Source: CAZZHG01 sp964653655 (GTDB taxonomy: Bacteria; Bdellovibrionota; FAC87; UBA2466). Taken from it: a stretch of DNA of 64,000 nucleotides. The position numbers were made by a program, and so were the translations under genes. How positions within the stretch are numbered: position 1 is the first letter of the stretch; every line of letters starts with the position of its first letter. The notes below the pieces were generated by a model. That model did no database searches, had not been told where the DNA came from, and saw only the letters and a list, made by a program, of their open reading frames with translations. The stretch lies in contig CAZZHG010000012.1 of assembly GCA_964653655.1 (NCBI GenBank), positions 1-64,000 on the forward strand. The letters run 5' to 3'. This document shows positions 1 to 8,875 of the stretch, in pieces.

Positions 1-591
1 CCGCGCCTTCCACTTGGCGAATTTGGTCGCCATGCCGGCAATACTAAGTGAGGAGTCACCGAACATCAGACGGCCGATCGACAACGTCAGAAGCGTGCCC
101 GCGAGATCGGAAACCAGCGCGCGGGCCGAGGAAAATTGATCCACCACCGCACGGACGGAAAGAAGCGAGAAGCCCGCTTTCGAAAGATTGAGGCCCACGC
201 TCGAAAGCTCCTTCGAAACACCTTCGGGCAGGCCGCGGCTACCGAAGTCCCATTCGAGAAACTCCCGGCATACGAGGGTCTCCACTTTTTTCTGGTACCG
301 GGTCTGAATGCCGGAAGGGATCTTGAGCACCTGGGCATGAATCCAGGGAACGCCGACCTTATCCAGAATCTCCGTCGTCTTTTTCAACGTGAGGTACGGA
401 ATCGCCCAGGCGGAGTTCACGGGCGACAGCATCAGGTCCCACCAGAAGGAAGGCCGTTGCAGTTCCCAAGTTTCGCGGAATCCGAAGTGACTTCCCACGA
501 AGCCTGGAATTTTCTCCCGGCATCGGCCTATGTAGCGGCTTATGCTCCGGTCGATGTGCAAAATGGTTTGCGCGGCTTTCTCTTCGGTCAT
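1..591 (-). CDS. DUF6635-like protein, 3' end cut by window edge
   Basis: An open frame of 197 codons runs leftwards from ATG at 591 and is still open at base 1, so the C-terminus lies outside. The N-terminus is soluble and basic, and continues into GFVGSHFGFRETWELQRPSF and WWDLMLSPVNSAW. From memory this spacing of a F-x-x-x-H-F-G/S-x-R motif, an aromatic W-D-L segment and a P-x-N segment resembles proteins annotated DUF6635, of unknown function. The later part is hydrophobic in patches (VSDLAGTLLTLSIG), suggesting membrane association. It is divergent from ruvC with 55 bases between starts. Codon use matches the neighbours. Family assignment is by recall only. Confidence 0.6.
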   Translation of the reverse strand, partial: MTEEKAAQTILHIDRSISRYIGRCREKIPGFVGSHFGFRETWELQRPSFWWDLMLSPVNSAWAIPYLTLKKTTEILDKVGVPWIHAQVLKIPSGIQTRYQKKVETLVCREFLEWDFGSRGLPEGVSKELSSVGLNLSKAGFSLLSVRAVVDQFSSARALVSDLAGTLLTLSIGRLMFGDSSLSIAGMATKFAKWKAR

Positions 592-637
592 GTTTTTAGT
601 AGATCCACCTATCGTGACTGGGGACCCAAGGCAAAGA

Positions 638-643
638 TAGAAT
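638..643 (+). promoter_or_regulatory. Candidate leaderless -10 element of ruvC
   Basis: TAGAAT lies exactly 6 bases before the GTG at 650, and 3 bases before the alternative GTG at 647. No Shine-Dalgarno is visible. A transcription start 7 bases past the hexamer would fall on the GTG at 650. Confidence 0.4.
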
Positions 644-646
644 GGC

Positions 647-1150
647 GTGGTGGGGCACTTGACTCGTCGCATCTTAGGTATCGATCCCGGCTCCCTCCAT
701 CTGGGACTAGGGCTCATAGAAAAGAAGGGCGCCCACATGCGCCTTCTGTTCGCCGAAACCATCCACGCGCCGGCGAAACTTCCCTTCTACGAACGCCTCG
801 ATTTTCTCCACGTGAGATTGCGGGAACGTATCGAGGAGCTGAATCCCGAGGAGGTTGCCGTCGAGGATACGTTTTTCGCGAAGAATGCTCAGAGCGCGTT
901 TCGTCTCGGCATGGCCCGGGGAGTGGCAGTGGCCGCGTGTCTCGGACGCGGGCTCACCATCTACGAATATGCCCCTACCCAGGTAAAATCCGTTGTGACA
1001 GGATACGGCCGGGCTGACAAAGAGCAGGTGCGTAAAATGGTGGGCCTCAGCTTGGGAGCCAAGCTGGACTTGGGTTTCGACGCCACCGACGCGCTGGCCG
1101 TGGCCATCTGCCACGGCAGTTTTCTCAAACTGGGTACGGTGACCACGTGA
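647..1150 (+). CDS. ruvC: Holliday junction resolvase RuvC
   Basis: RuvC is the endonuclease that nicks Holliday junctions symmetrically after RuvAB branch migration. The protein is 167 aa, a normal length. It shows the RNase H-fold start ILGIDPG (Asp13), the acidic motif VAVEDTFF (Glu73) and the C-terminal DATDALAVA (Asp145 and Asp148), which together form the metal-binding active site. The start could be GTG 647, GTG 650 or TTG 659; the -10-like TAGAAT just upstream favours 650 on a leaderless message. The TGA stop overlaps the GTG start of ruvA, so the two are translationally coupled. Confidence 0.95.
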   Translation: MVGHLTRRILGIDPGSLHLGLGLIEKKGAHMRLLFAETIHAPAKLPFYERLDFLHVRLRERIEELNPEEVAVEDTFFAKNAQSAFRLGMARGVAVAACLGRGLTIYEYAPTQVKSVVTGYGRADKEQVRKMVGLSLGAKLDLGFDATDALAVAICHGSFLKLGTVTT

Positions 1151-1809
1151 TCGGTTTCGTCCGCGGAAAAGTCCTTTCGAAATCCCTGACCAACACGACT
1201 TGCGTCGTGCTGGCGGCGAACGTCGGCTACGAGCTGACGGTTTCGGCCCGGCTCTTTGAGGCGCTCCGCCTGGAGCAGGAAGTTTCCCTGTGGCTCCACA
1301 CCCACGTACGGGAAGACATTCTCGCCCTCTACGGCTTTCCCTCCGACGAGGAAAAACAATTTTTCCGCGTTCTGCTTTCGGTGAACGGACTCGGCCCGAA
1401 GCACGCGCTGTCGCTGCTCTCGGAGCACGGCTGGGAAAAGCTCGCGCACTACATTCTGACGAAAAACACGGCCGCCATCAGCGAAGCCCACGGCGTGGGC
1501 AAGACCCTCGCGCAGAGAATCGTGCTCGATCTCTCGGCGAAGATGGAAAAGCTCGCTCTCATCAGCCAGCCGCTGACCGCGCCGATCACCGACCACGGGC
1601 CCATCAAGGATCTCGAAGGCTCCCTGCGCGACGATCTGCTGTCGGCGCTCAGCCACTTGGGTTACCTGCCGAACCAGATCAAGGGCACTCTCGATCGTTT
1701 GTTCGATGACAAATCCCTGGAGAAGCTCGGCTTCGAAGCTTCCCTGAAGCGCGCGCTCGCCGAGCTCTCCGGCCGCTCGCCCCAGTCGGAAGGAGCGCGC
1801 CATGTCTGA
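1147..1809 (+). CDS. ruvA: Holliday junction branch migration protein RuvA
   Basis: RuvA binds the four-way junction as a tetramer and loads RuvB. The 220-aa protein opens with the OB-fold sequence MIGFVRGKV, has the helix-hairpin-helix stretch SVNGLGPKHALSLL and a second one around EAHGVGKTLAQRIV, then an acidic flexible linker and the C-terminal domain III (LSALSHLGYLPNQIKGTLDRL) that contacts RuvB. It starts at a GTG that overlaps the ruvC stop and ends 8 bases inside ruvB. The order ruvC-ruvA-ruvB in one coupled operon is the classical arrangement. Confidence 0.96.
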   Translation: MIGFVRGKVLSKSLTNTTCVVLAANVGYELTVSARLFEALRLEQEVSLWLHTHVREDILALYGFPSDEEKQFFRVLLSVNGLGPKHALSLLSEHGWEKLAHYILTKNTAAISEAHGVGKTLAQRIVLDLSAKMEKLALISQPLTAPITDHGPIKDLEGSLRDDLLSALSHLGYLPNQIKGTLDRLFDDKSLEKLGFEASLKRALAELSGRSPQSEGARHV

Positions 1810-2860
1810 TTTCGAGCAGGAAACTCCCGTCGAAACCGATCGTTTCGTGGATCTCCGCCAGAAGAACGAGGACCTCCACGCGGATCACTCGCTGCGCCCG
1901 AAGAGCCTTTCCGATTTCATCGGCCAAACGGAGTTGAAGGAGAAGCTTTCCATCTTCCTCGGCGCCGCGAAGAACCGCTCGGAAGCCATCGACCACACTT
2001 TGTTTTGCGGCCCGCCGGGACTCGGCAAGACGTCTCTCGCCCACGTGATGGCGCAGGAAATGGGCGTGAACATCGTCTCCACATCCGGCCCGGCTTTGGA
2101 GAAGTCCGGCGACCTCGCCGCCATCCTGACGAGCCTCAACGCGCGAGACATCCTCTTTATCGACGAGATCCACCGCCTGAACCGCGTCGTGGAAGAGTCT
2201 CTCTATCCGGCGCTGGAAGACTTCCATCTCGACATCGTGCTGGGCCAGGGCCCGAGCGCGCGCGTGATGAAGCTGAACCTTCCTCCGTTCACCTTGATCG
2301 GGGCGACGACCCGCGCGGGGCAACTCACCTCGCCGCTCATGGGCCGCTTCGGCATGATCCTCCGTCTCGACTACTACGAGCCGCCCGATCTGCAGATGAT
2401 TCTCGTTCGCTCGGCCGGAATTTTGAAATGCCGAATCGACATGGACGGAGCGCTGGAAATCGCCCGCCGGTCCCGCGGCACGCCCCGCATCGCCAACCGG
2501 CTTCTCCGCCGGGTGCGCGATTACGCCGAAATGCGGGCGGACGGCGTCATCACCCGCAAGGTGGCGTCCGAAGGGCTTTCGATGCTCGAAGTCGATCACG
2601 TGGGACTCGATCAGATGGACCGCCTTTTTCTGCGCACCGTCATCGAGAAGTTCGGTGGCGGCCCGGTCGGCATCGAAACGCTCGCGTCCGCCTTGAGCGA
2701 AGAGCGGGAGACTCTTGAAGATGTGTACGAGCCTTTTCTGCTTCAGCGCGGTTTCCTCAACCGCACGCCGAGAGGGCGCGTCGCGACGGAGCGGGCCTAC
2801 CAGCACCTCAACCTGGAACCGCCCAAGCGTGGACTAGACCAGCAGCTGCCCATCTTTTAG
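1802..2860 (+). CDS. ruvB: Holliday junction branch migration helicase RuvB
   Basis: RuvB is the AAA+ ring motor that pumps DNA through the RuvA-bound junction. The 352-aa protein carries Walker A GPPGLGKT (residues 70-77), Walker B ILFIDEIH (about 117-124), the sensor I stretch IGATTRAG and a C-terminal winged helix ending in TPRGRVATERAYQHL. The short N-terminal extension of about 25 residues before the conserved LRPKSLSDFIGQ is usual. It is coupled to ruvA by an 8-base overlap. The stop is followed by 69 noncoding bases with no clear terminator. Confidence 0.97.
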   Translation: MSDFEQETPVETDRFVDLRQKNEDLHADHSLRPKSLSDFIGQTELKEKLSIFLGAAKNRSEAIDHTLFCGPPGLGKTSLAHVMAQEMGVNIVSTSGPALEKSGDLAAILTSLNARDILFIDEIHRLNRVVEESLYPALEDFHLDIVLGQGPSARVMKLNLPPFTLIGATTRAGQLTSPLMGRFGMILRLDYYEPPDLQMILVRSAGILKCRIDMDGALEIARRSRGTPRIANRLLRRVRDYAEMRADGVITRKVASEGLSMLEVDHVGLDQMDRLFLRTVIEKFGGGPVGIETLASALSEERETLEDVYEPFLLQRGFLNRTPRGRVATERAYQHLNLEPPKRGLDQQLPIF

Positions 2861-2929
2861 GGTAGGCCCTGTTCCAGACCATGCTAAAATTACTTAACTA
2901 GGTCGGCGTCCGCCGTCCTTCTCCAGCCA

Positions 2930-4822
2930 ATGAACCGAAGCCTCAATATCAGCCTGCCGATGGCAGCGGCCGTCGCCATTTTCACCCTTGCGGGTCACGT
3001 CGGCCTGTTCCGCATTCTCGGCTACCTTCCCGCCGTCGAATACTCGGCCCTTTTCCTGTGTGTGCTTTCCCAGACGATCGCTATCAGCTGCGCCCTCGTA
3101 GTTTTCGCCGGCTGCTTCACGGAGCGCTGGTCGGCCGCCGCCGCATGGTCCCTCGTGTCGGTGCTGGCGAGTTTCTTTCTGTGGGACAACCTAAGCTACC
3201 GATGGGTCGGCCTTCATCTCGACGATACGATTCCCCTTCTCTACTGGTCGACGATAACCTCTTTCCGCGCGATGGAACGAAAGAGAAGCGCCGTGTGGAT
3301 GGGAATCGGCGGAATCACGGCCGGCACCGTGGTTCTGATCCTCGCTCTCGCCAAAGCCCACGGCACCCGATTCTTTCGCCCAATACCCGTGGCGCCGTTC
3401 GCGAAGATTGGGTTGTCGTCCCTGCTCGTTCTCGCCCTCGTCGAAGTTTCCTTTCCTAAAACCGTTTCCGAAGGTACCCGCGAGCGCCGGCGCCGTATCC
3501 TGCCGCTCCTGCCTCTACTGATTCCCGCCAAGTCCTCTCTCGTCACTCACCGCGCGAAATTCCAGCTGGAGATGCCCAACCCGGCCCAGGCTTCCATGGT
3601 GATCCGCGCTCTTAACCCGCCGACGGCGGCCAAACGCCCCGACGTTTACCTTTTCGTCCTCGAGAGTTTCCGCGGCGACCACGTCACGCCCGAAGTGACT
3701 CCGAACCTCGTAGCTTTCGGAGCCGAGGCGCTCGGTACCGCACACGGGACGGCGAGCTCTAACTGTACCCACCTTTCCTGGTACTCCATCTTTCATTCGC
3801 GGCTACCTATTTTCTGGAGCGCCATCGCCCACCAGGCGGATCATCCGTATCAGTCGCTGCCAATCGCGGCTTTCCGGCAGGCGGGCTACCAGATCAAAGT
3901 GTTCGCTACGCCGAGCCTGAACTACTACGCCATCGGGGAGACTCTCTTCGGCCCGAACCGCGCACTCGCTTCCGAGATCTCCGATCAGAAAACCCATCTC
4001 GGAAAAGGGCTCAATACCATCGCGGCCATCGATCGCCACGTGATGGATCAGACGTTAGCGACCCTCGACGAAACAGGACCTCCCACCCTCCACTTGGTAT
4101 TTCTGGACTCCACTCACCACGATTACTTTTGGGGGGATCGTTTCGCCCCGCCCTTCAAACCCTTTCTGCCGCTCACGTCGCTCTTGACCGTGCGCTTGGA
4201 CGAGAACGGCATCGGGCTTCTGAGGAACCGTTACAAGAACGCGGCCGCTTACCTCGACTCGCTGATGGGAGAGTTCTTCGCCAAGATGAAAAGCGGCGGG
4301 CGCGAAAGCATCGTGGCCATCACGAGCGATCACGGCGAGGAGCTCTTCGAAGCCGGCCACCTAACGCACGCCTCGGAGCTGAATCGGTATCAGCTCGAAG
4401 TGCCCATCCTCATTCGGCTGCCCGGACGCAAAGCGGCCGATGCCGGGCCCACGAAGGTAGCGAGCCATCTCGATCTCTTTCCGACTTTGCTCGATGCCGT
4501 CGGGATGTATGCGCCGATCGCTCCGTTACTCGATGGACGTTCGCTACTCCGGGAAGAGCCGGAACCCAGCGCCATCGCCGCCCAGTGCTCCAACTACACG
4601 CCGTACCTCTATCTGGTGGATGCGGGAGAGCACAAAGCGCTCATAGAGTTCGAGTCAATCGCCAAGTTCGACAGCCGAATCATCGGCCGGGACGCCGCCG
4701 TCACCCATCACTACGACGCAAGCTTCAACGACGTTCAGCCGGGCCTTCCCCTGCATCCGAGTCTCTTCAAGGGAATGTCGAAACTCACCCCCGGATGGGA
4801 AAGAGTAATGCCCTCCAACTGA
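2930..4822 (+). CDS. Membrane sulfatase / phosphoglycerol-transferase family protein
   Basis: A 630-aa protein with about five N-terminal membrane helices (roughly residues 8-185) followed by an alkaline-phosphatase-superfamily catalytic domain outside the membrane. The domain starts at KRPDVYLFVLESFRGDHVTP (about 225-245), has a probable nucleophile region in SSNCTHLSWYS and the metal-binding motif AITSDHGEELFEAGHLTH. This is the layout of LTA synthase and phosphoethanolamine transferase-like enzymes, which move head groups onto envelope lipids or glycans. The exact substrate cannot be told. It is followed 8 bases later by an SGNH hydrolase, suggesting a joint role in decorating a surface polymer. 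A TAAAAT hexamer near 2885 may be the promoter. Confidence 0.8.
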   Translation: MNRSLNISLPMAAAVAIFTLAGHVGLFRILGYLPAVEYSALFLCVLSQTIAISCALVVFAGCFTERWSAAAAWSLVSVLASFFLWDNLSYRWVGLHLDDTIPLLYWSTITSFRAMERKRSAVWMGIGGITAGTVVLILALAKAHGTRFFRPIPVAPFAKIGLSSLLVLALVEVSFPKTVSEGTRERRRRILPLLPLLIPAKSSLVTHRAKFQLEMPNPAQASMVIRALNPPTAAKRPDVYLFVLESFRGDHVTPEVTPNLVAFGAEALGTAHGTASSNCTHLSWYSIFHSRLPIFWSAIAHQADHPYQSLPIAAFRQAGYQIKVFATPSLNYYAIGETLFGPNRALASEISDQKTHLGKGLNTIAAIDRHVMDQTLATLDETGPPTLHLVFLDSTHHDYFWGDRFAPPFKPFLPLTSLLTVRLDENGIGLLRNRYKNAAAYLDSLMGEFFAKMKSGGRESIVAITSDHGEELFEAGHLTHASELNRYQLEVPILIRLPGRKAADAGPTKVASHLDLFPTLLDAVGMYAPIAPLLDGRSLLREEPEPSAIAAQCSNYTPYLYLVDAGEHKALIEFESIAKFDSRIIGRDAAVTHHYDASFNDVQPGLPLHPSLFKGMSKLTPGWERVMPSN

Positions 4823-4830
4823 GAGATCTT

Positions 4831-5919
4831 ATGAAAAAGAAACTCGTACCGATCGCAGCCGGACTCGTGGTTCTCGTCGTCACCGCCGGCGCGGCCATCG
4901 TCGCCCTCGAAGTCGGCCTTCGGGTAAAAGAAAAGTTTCCCTCGATCAGCCGGACTCCGGCTCCCACCGGCTCGGCCGGCGTCCCGGGCCCTGAGATCGA
5001 TCACCACCCCTACCTCCTTACCTACAGCCGGCCCAATCAGCACAGCGGCAATATGAACACCAATTCCGCCGGCTTCCGGGACACCCGGGAATTCCCGTTC
5101 AAGAAAGAGCCCGGAGTACGGCGAATTGCCCTGACGGGCGGCTCGACAGCGGTGGGCTTTCTCGCCAGCAATGATTCGACCACCATCGCCGGTCGTCTCG
5201 AGGAACTTCTCAACGCCAATTCGTCCAAGTGGCGCTACGAAGTCATGAATGCCTCCGCCTCGGCGTTGCAATCCCACCAGGAGCTGATCCTCCTGGCGCT
5301 CGAAGTTTTGCCGAGGCAGCCGGACATTGTCGTTTCCTTCTCCGGGGGCACCGACTTTTACGCCTCTCTGGATCCTAACTGGCGCAGAAACTACTCCGAG
5401 GCCTTACCGGTATTGGAAGCCTCGCTGAACCACTCCTGGACGAAACACCTTCGCCTGACCGAATTCCTGAAACAGAAGTTCAAGAAACCGGCCGGATCGC
5501 ACCAGCCGGTGTTTCATCCGGAGGCGCTGGAGCATTACGCCCGCAATGTATCCTACATGGCGAATCTCGTGACCGGTACCGGCGCTCGTTTTCTCTCCGT
5601 TCTTCAACCCAACATCGTCATCTCGACAAAAAAACTCACCGCGCGGGAAATCGCGGGAGAAAAAAGCGTGGGTGCCCTGCCCGGCCACATCGGCGGATAC
5701 AACGAGATCATGGGGAAACTATACGAAGGAGCCCGCAAGCAGATGGCTTCGGTCCGGCTTCCGAAGGGAGCCGCCTTCTTGGATGCATCGGACATGTTCG
5801 GCCGCGCCGAACCGAAGGACGAGTTGTTTCAGGATACCGTTCACCTCACGGACGAAGGCTATCGCCGGGCCGCCGTAATGATCCGCGACGAGCTCACCCG
5901 CCTTGGCTATCTGAATTAA
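4831..5919 (+). CDS. Membrane-anchored SGNH/GDSL-like hydrolase
   Basis: The 362-aa product starts with MKKK and a hydrophobic segment (residues 8-27), so it is anchored or exported. SGNH blocks are visible: LTGGSTAVGF with Ser105 as likely nucleophile, FSGGTDF in place of the usual GxND block, and DTVHLTDEGY near the C-terminus giving Asp335 and His338. Such proteins are esterases or O-acetyl transferases acting on glycans. I chose the ATG at 4831, just after the sulfatase gene; the frame is open much further upstream but there it runs out of frame through the sulfatase gene. The stop overlaps the stop of the convergent OmpA gene by 4 bases. Confidence 0.8.
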   Translation: MKKKLVPIAAGLVVLVVTAGAAIVALEVGLRVKEKFPSISRTPAPTGSAGVPGPEIDHHPYLLTYSRPNQHSGNMNTNSAGFRDTREFPFKKEPGVRRIALTGGSTAVGFLASNDSTTIAGRLEELLNANSSKWRYEVMNASASALQSHQELILLALEVLPRQPDIVVSFSGGTDFYASLDPNWRRNYSEALPVLEASLNHSWTKHLRLTEFLKQKFKKPAGSHQPVFHPEALEHYARNVSYMANLVTGTGARFLSVLQPNIVISTKKLTAREIAGEKSVGALPGHIGGYNEIMGKLYEGARKQMASVRLPKGAAFLDASDMFGRAEPKDELFQDTVHLTDEGYRRAAVMIRDELTRLGYLN

Positions 5920-7070
5920 TTGGACGCGAGCGTTCTGGGGATGGATTTAACCAGCTGAATCAGTTGCTGCTTGTCCCGCACGCCGTGGACGACGATCTCC
6001 ACGCGCCGGTTCTGTTCCCACCCTGCGGCGGAATGCCGCTTGTCGATGGGCCTATCCTCGCCGAAACCCCGAGCCTGAAGCTTGGACGATTGAGCGCCCT
6101 GCCGAATGAACATCGCCCGGATGAAAGCGGCACGCCGCTGAGAAAGCCTCCGGTTGTACGGCGCCGAGCCCCGCTCGTCGGCGTGGCCGTCGATGCTGGC
6201 ACGCTGCCAGTTGGCATTGTGATCGGCGAGATAGCCGCCGAGCTGACGGAAGGTCATCTCCGACCCTTCCGATAGAGTCGTACGCGCCGTCAGAAAGTTC
6301 AAAGCCGTCGAGTACGTCGTGATGATAAGGGTCGAAGCGCCCCGGCTTTCCACCCGGAAAGCCCCGTCATCGAATACCTTCACGCGAGGAGCGAACTCTT
6401 CCGGGTCTTCCCACGCCGTGCTCCGCTCGGGCTGAATGTCGGGCACATTCCTGGTGATCGGCTCGGGTTCGGGCTCGGGTTCCGGCGAAGGCTCCACGGC
6501 CGGCACCGGAGTCTCGTCCGATCCACCCGCGAAGATCCGCGTTCCGATTTGGAAGGTCACGCCTCCAACCCAATGCATCCGATTGACGATGTTGAGGTCG
6601 ACGCCGCCGCGCACGCCGAAACGATAACGGGTTTTGTCGTCCCCCCACTCACGAATGAGCTGGCCGCCGAGATAGTAAGCGGTCTTCTGAGATGAGATGA
6701 GAAGCTCTCCCATGCCCACTTCGGACGACATGTGAAAAGCGAACCAAGGGCCGACCTGCCAGTACTCACCGAGGTTTATCCGGGGAGACACTTCGAAATA
6801 GAGGTTTCGTGTATTGATGCTGACCCGCCGGAAAGACGGGCCGCCCGCGACGTAATTGAAACGCCAGCCGATGGCCAAGTCCACCGTGAATTTCTCGAAC
6901 TCCTGGGAGATGAGCCCCTTGATCCCGAGATCGAAGCCCAGCTTATCCACCTCATTCGGCACGTAGGTGGTTAGACCGGACATGCCCAGATCGATACCTC
7001 CGAAAAGATAGGTTTCGGCTTTGGCCGACAGGGCTCCGAGGATCAGCAGAATGCCGAGAAACTTACGCAT
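5916..7070 (-). CDS. OmpA-family outer membrane protein
   Basis: A 384-aa protein with a signal peptide (MRKFLGILLILGALSAKA), a beta-barrel-like N-terminal half of about 180 residues rich in alternating aromatic strands (YLFGGIDLGMSG), a Pro-Glu repeat linker (EPSPEPEPEPEP) and a C-terminal OmpA/MotB peptidoglycan-binding domain. That domain has IDGHADERGSAPYNRRLSQR, the segment that holds diaminopimelate, and ends in EQNRRVEIVV. The protein should tether the outer membrane to the wall. It lies 14 bases downstream of a lipoprotein gene on the same strand, probably in one operon. Confidence 0.9.
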   Translation of the reverse strand: MRKFLGILLILGALSAKAETYLFGGIDLGMSGLTTYVPNEVDKLGFDLGIKGLISQEFEKFTVDLAIGWRFNYVAGGPSFRRVSINTRNLYFEVSPRINLGEYWQVGPWFAFHMSSEVGMGELLISSQKTAYYLGGQLIREWGDDKTRYRFGVRGGVDLNIVNRMHWVGGVTFQIGTRIFAGGSDETPVPAVEPSPEPEPEPEPITRNVPDIQPERSTAWEDPEEFAPRVKVFDDGAFRVESRGASTLIITTYSTALNFLTARTTLSEGSEMTFRQLGGYLADHNANWQRASIDGHADERGSAPYNRRLSQRRAAFIRAMFIRQGAQSSKLQARGFGEDRPIDKRHSAAGWEQNRRVEIVVHGVRDKQQLIQLVKSIPRTLASN

Positions 7071-7084
7071 CTGACTTCAGCGCC

Positions 7085-7684
7085 TCAGTAGTAAGAATAG
7101 TAGGAGTTGATGTGCACGCTGTCGTAGATCGGCGTGCCGCCGTTGCAGTACAGGCTCGGGTTACGCGCCGACCGCACGGTGAAGGACAGCTGACGCTGGC
7201 CGGCCGTGTAGAAGGTGATCGCGAAGCTCGAGGGCAACGGATACGAAGGCGGCGTCTGCCAGACTTCTCCGCTATCCAGACGAACCACCTGAAGGGGCTC
7301 GTTGTTGTCCGCGTAGAAATCCCACTGCACGGGATAACCCATGTAGTAGTAGCCGCCCGAACGCTGCAGATAGCAGTTCAACGACGTCGGATACTGCGGA
7401 TACGTGGTGCCCGGCGGATAGTACGGAGTGTTCAAATCCGTCTGAGGCGAATAGTTGGTGCCTCCCCCGTTCAAAGGCTGTTGGAAAATGTTGGGCGGAA
7501 GGTACTGTCCGCCGTTGTTCGGAACCACCGAGGGCGTGGTGCCCGTCGAGTTTTCCGTATCGACTTTTGTGGAACATCCTGACACCAGTACTGTCAGAGC
7601 GACAAAAATCGTCAAGTACCCGAGATAAGACGCTGAACCGAAAAGTGGACGCTTCGAACCCCTGCTATACAACGAGAATTTCAT
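7085..7684 (-). CDS. Lipoprotein of unknown function, Tyr/Pro/Gly-rich
   Basis: The 199-aa product from ATG 7684 has a hydrophobic leader ending in a lipobox VLVSGC, so it should be lipidated at that Cys. The following region is low-complexity and rich in Pro, Asn, Gln, Gly and Tyr (PNNGGQYLPPN, PPGTTYPQYPTS). The C-terminal half (about 110-195) looks like a compact beta domain with two Cys. The frame extends to a TTG at 7702, but GGAG about 10 bases before ATG 7684 supports the shorter form. It is the first gene of the pair with the OmpA gene. I do not recognise the family. Confidence 0.75.
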   Translation of the reverse strand: MKFSLYSRGSKRPLFGSASYLGYLTIFVALTVLVSGCSTKVDTENSTGTTPSVVPNNGGQYLPPNIFQQPLNGGGTNYSPQTDLNTPYYPPGTTYPQYPTSLNCYLQRSGGYYYMGYPVQWDFYADNNEPLQVVRLDSGEVWQTPPSYPLPSSFAITFYTAGQRQLSFTVRSARNPSLYCNGGTPIYDSVHINSYYSYY

Positions 7685-7750
7685 ACAGCTTCTACTCCGC
7701 AAATAGGATTACCCGGGAGAGAGTTTGCAAACGCGTTGCCAGCGGCGTGA

Positions 7751-7909
7751 ATTCTCGCGGTGCTCGAGAATACCGACAGTATTCCCTCACTCATTCTCGA
7801 TCTCATTCTCATTCTCGAATCTCATTCTCATTCTCGCTCTCAGATTTCTCCCACGCCTGGCTGGAAACTGAGAATGAGATCGAGAATGGGTCTTAGAATG
7901 AGTGAGGGA
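7751..7909. repeat. ATTCTC/GATCTC hexamer repeat forming a long palindrome
   Basis: This noncoding stretch is built from ATTCTC and GATCTC units on the left and their complements on the right. The outer arms TCCCTCACTCATTCT (7783-7797) and AGAATGAGTGAGGGA (7895-7909) are perfectly complementary over 15 bases. A second register pairs 7792-7810 with 7870-7888 over 19 bases. A small ATTCTCG/CGAGAAT hairpin lies at 7751-7771. The right arm ends directly at the stop codon of the minus-strand isoaspartyl peptidase gene (stop 7912-7910), so it would form a very large 3' hairpin on that mRNA. Confidence 0.85.
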
Positions 7910-8875
7910 CTAATACAGCTGGATATCGATGGTACCGTCGGAGGTGATGGTTCCCCGGTATAGCCCATCGGAATGAAACGCGGAGGCGAAGTTGCCCTTG
8001 CGGTCGAGCACGATGACCCCGCCCTCGCCGCCGGCGGGAACCACCTTATGATGGATGACTTCCTTCGCGGCGGCGGCGATGGCCATCTTCTTGTACTTCA
8101 CGAGGGCGTTGATGTCGGAAGCCACGTGAAAGCGGATGAAGTACTCTCCAGTGCCGGTCGCGGAGACGGCGCAGCCCTCATTGTCCGCATAGGTGCCGGC
8201 GCCGATAATGGGGGAATCCCCCATGCGGCCGGTCATCTTACCGGTGAGCCCACCCGTGGAAGTGCCGGCGAACAGATTGCCGTCCTTGTCCACGGCGATC
8301 GCCCCAACGGTTCCCCACTGACGCTTCGGAGCAAGCGAAGCCTTCTTCTTTAGATACGCTTGCAGCTCGTTCCATTGCCGATCGGTACGGAAGTAAGAAG
8401 GATCCACGATGTCGAGCCCCGCGTCCTTCGCGACCTGCTCGGCGCCCTTACCCGCGATGAGCACGTGCTTCGTGGTTTCCATCACGGCGCGCGCGGCGCG
8501 GATGGGATTTTTGACGTTGGTCACTCCGGCGACCGCTCCGGCTTTCTTCGTTTTGCCTTCCATGATGGAAGCATCGAGCTCGTTCTTGCCCTCGCGGGTG
8601 AACACGGCGCCCTTGCCCGCGTTGAACTCCGAATCGTCTTCCAATACCCGGATGGCCGCCTCGATGGCGTCCAGGCCCGAACCGTTTTTCAGCTTTTCGA
8701 GGCCCGCCTTGAGGGCGTTAGTGAGCCCTTCGCGGATTTTCTTTTCCAGCTCGGCGGGAAACTCACTCTTCGGATAGCCGGTTCCGCCGTGAACGGCGAG
8801 GAGAATGGGCTTGGCCCCGGCCAACACGGTGGCCGGGACCATTCCCATGAGTACTAATGTGACAAAGGCTTTCAC
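7910..8875 (-). CDS. Exported isoaspartyl peptidase / L-asparaginase (T2 Ntn-hydrolase)
   Basis: The 321-aa protein is a plant-type asparaginase/isoaspartyl dipeptidase precursor. These hydrolase precursors self-cleave before a Thr; here QWGTVGAIA places the nucleophile at Thr189. Other family motifs are LAVHGGTG, the FNAGKGAVF loop, and GTSTGGLTGKMTGRMGDSPIIGAGTYAD. An N-terminal signal sequence (MKAFVTLVLMGMVPATVLA) sends it to the periplasm. The GTG start overlaps the TGA stop of the preceding small secreted-protein gene, so the two are co-translated. The stop codon abuts the hexamer palindrome. Confidence 0.92.
   Translation of the reverse strand: MKAFVTLVLMGMVPATVLAGAKPILLAVHGGTGYPKSEFPAELEKKIREGLTNALKAGLEKLKNGSGLDAIEAAIRVLEDDSEFNAGKGAVFTREGKNELDASIMEGKTKKAGAVAGVTNVKNPIRAARAVMETTKHVLIAGKGAEQVAKDAGLDIVDPSYFRTDRQWNELQAYLKKKASLAPKRQWGTVGAIAVDKDGNLFAGTSTGGLTGKMTGRMGDSPIIGAGTYADNEGCAVSATGTGEYFIRFHVASDINALVKYKKMAIAAAAKEVIHHKVVPAGGEGGVIVLDRKGNFASAFHSDGLYRGTITSDGTIDIQLY

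Noticed and set aside
270..390. CRISPR array or direct-repeat cluster anywhere in the window
   Set aside because: No regularly spaced direct repeats were found; the periodic tracts at 7783-7839 and 13855-14150 are short-unit repeats.
4129..4830. Upstream extension of the SGNH hydrolase frame into the sulfatase gene
   Set aside because: The extension is out of frame with a clear sulfatase domain and Arg/Ser-rich; the MKKK start at 4831 with a hydrophobic leader is the sensible start.
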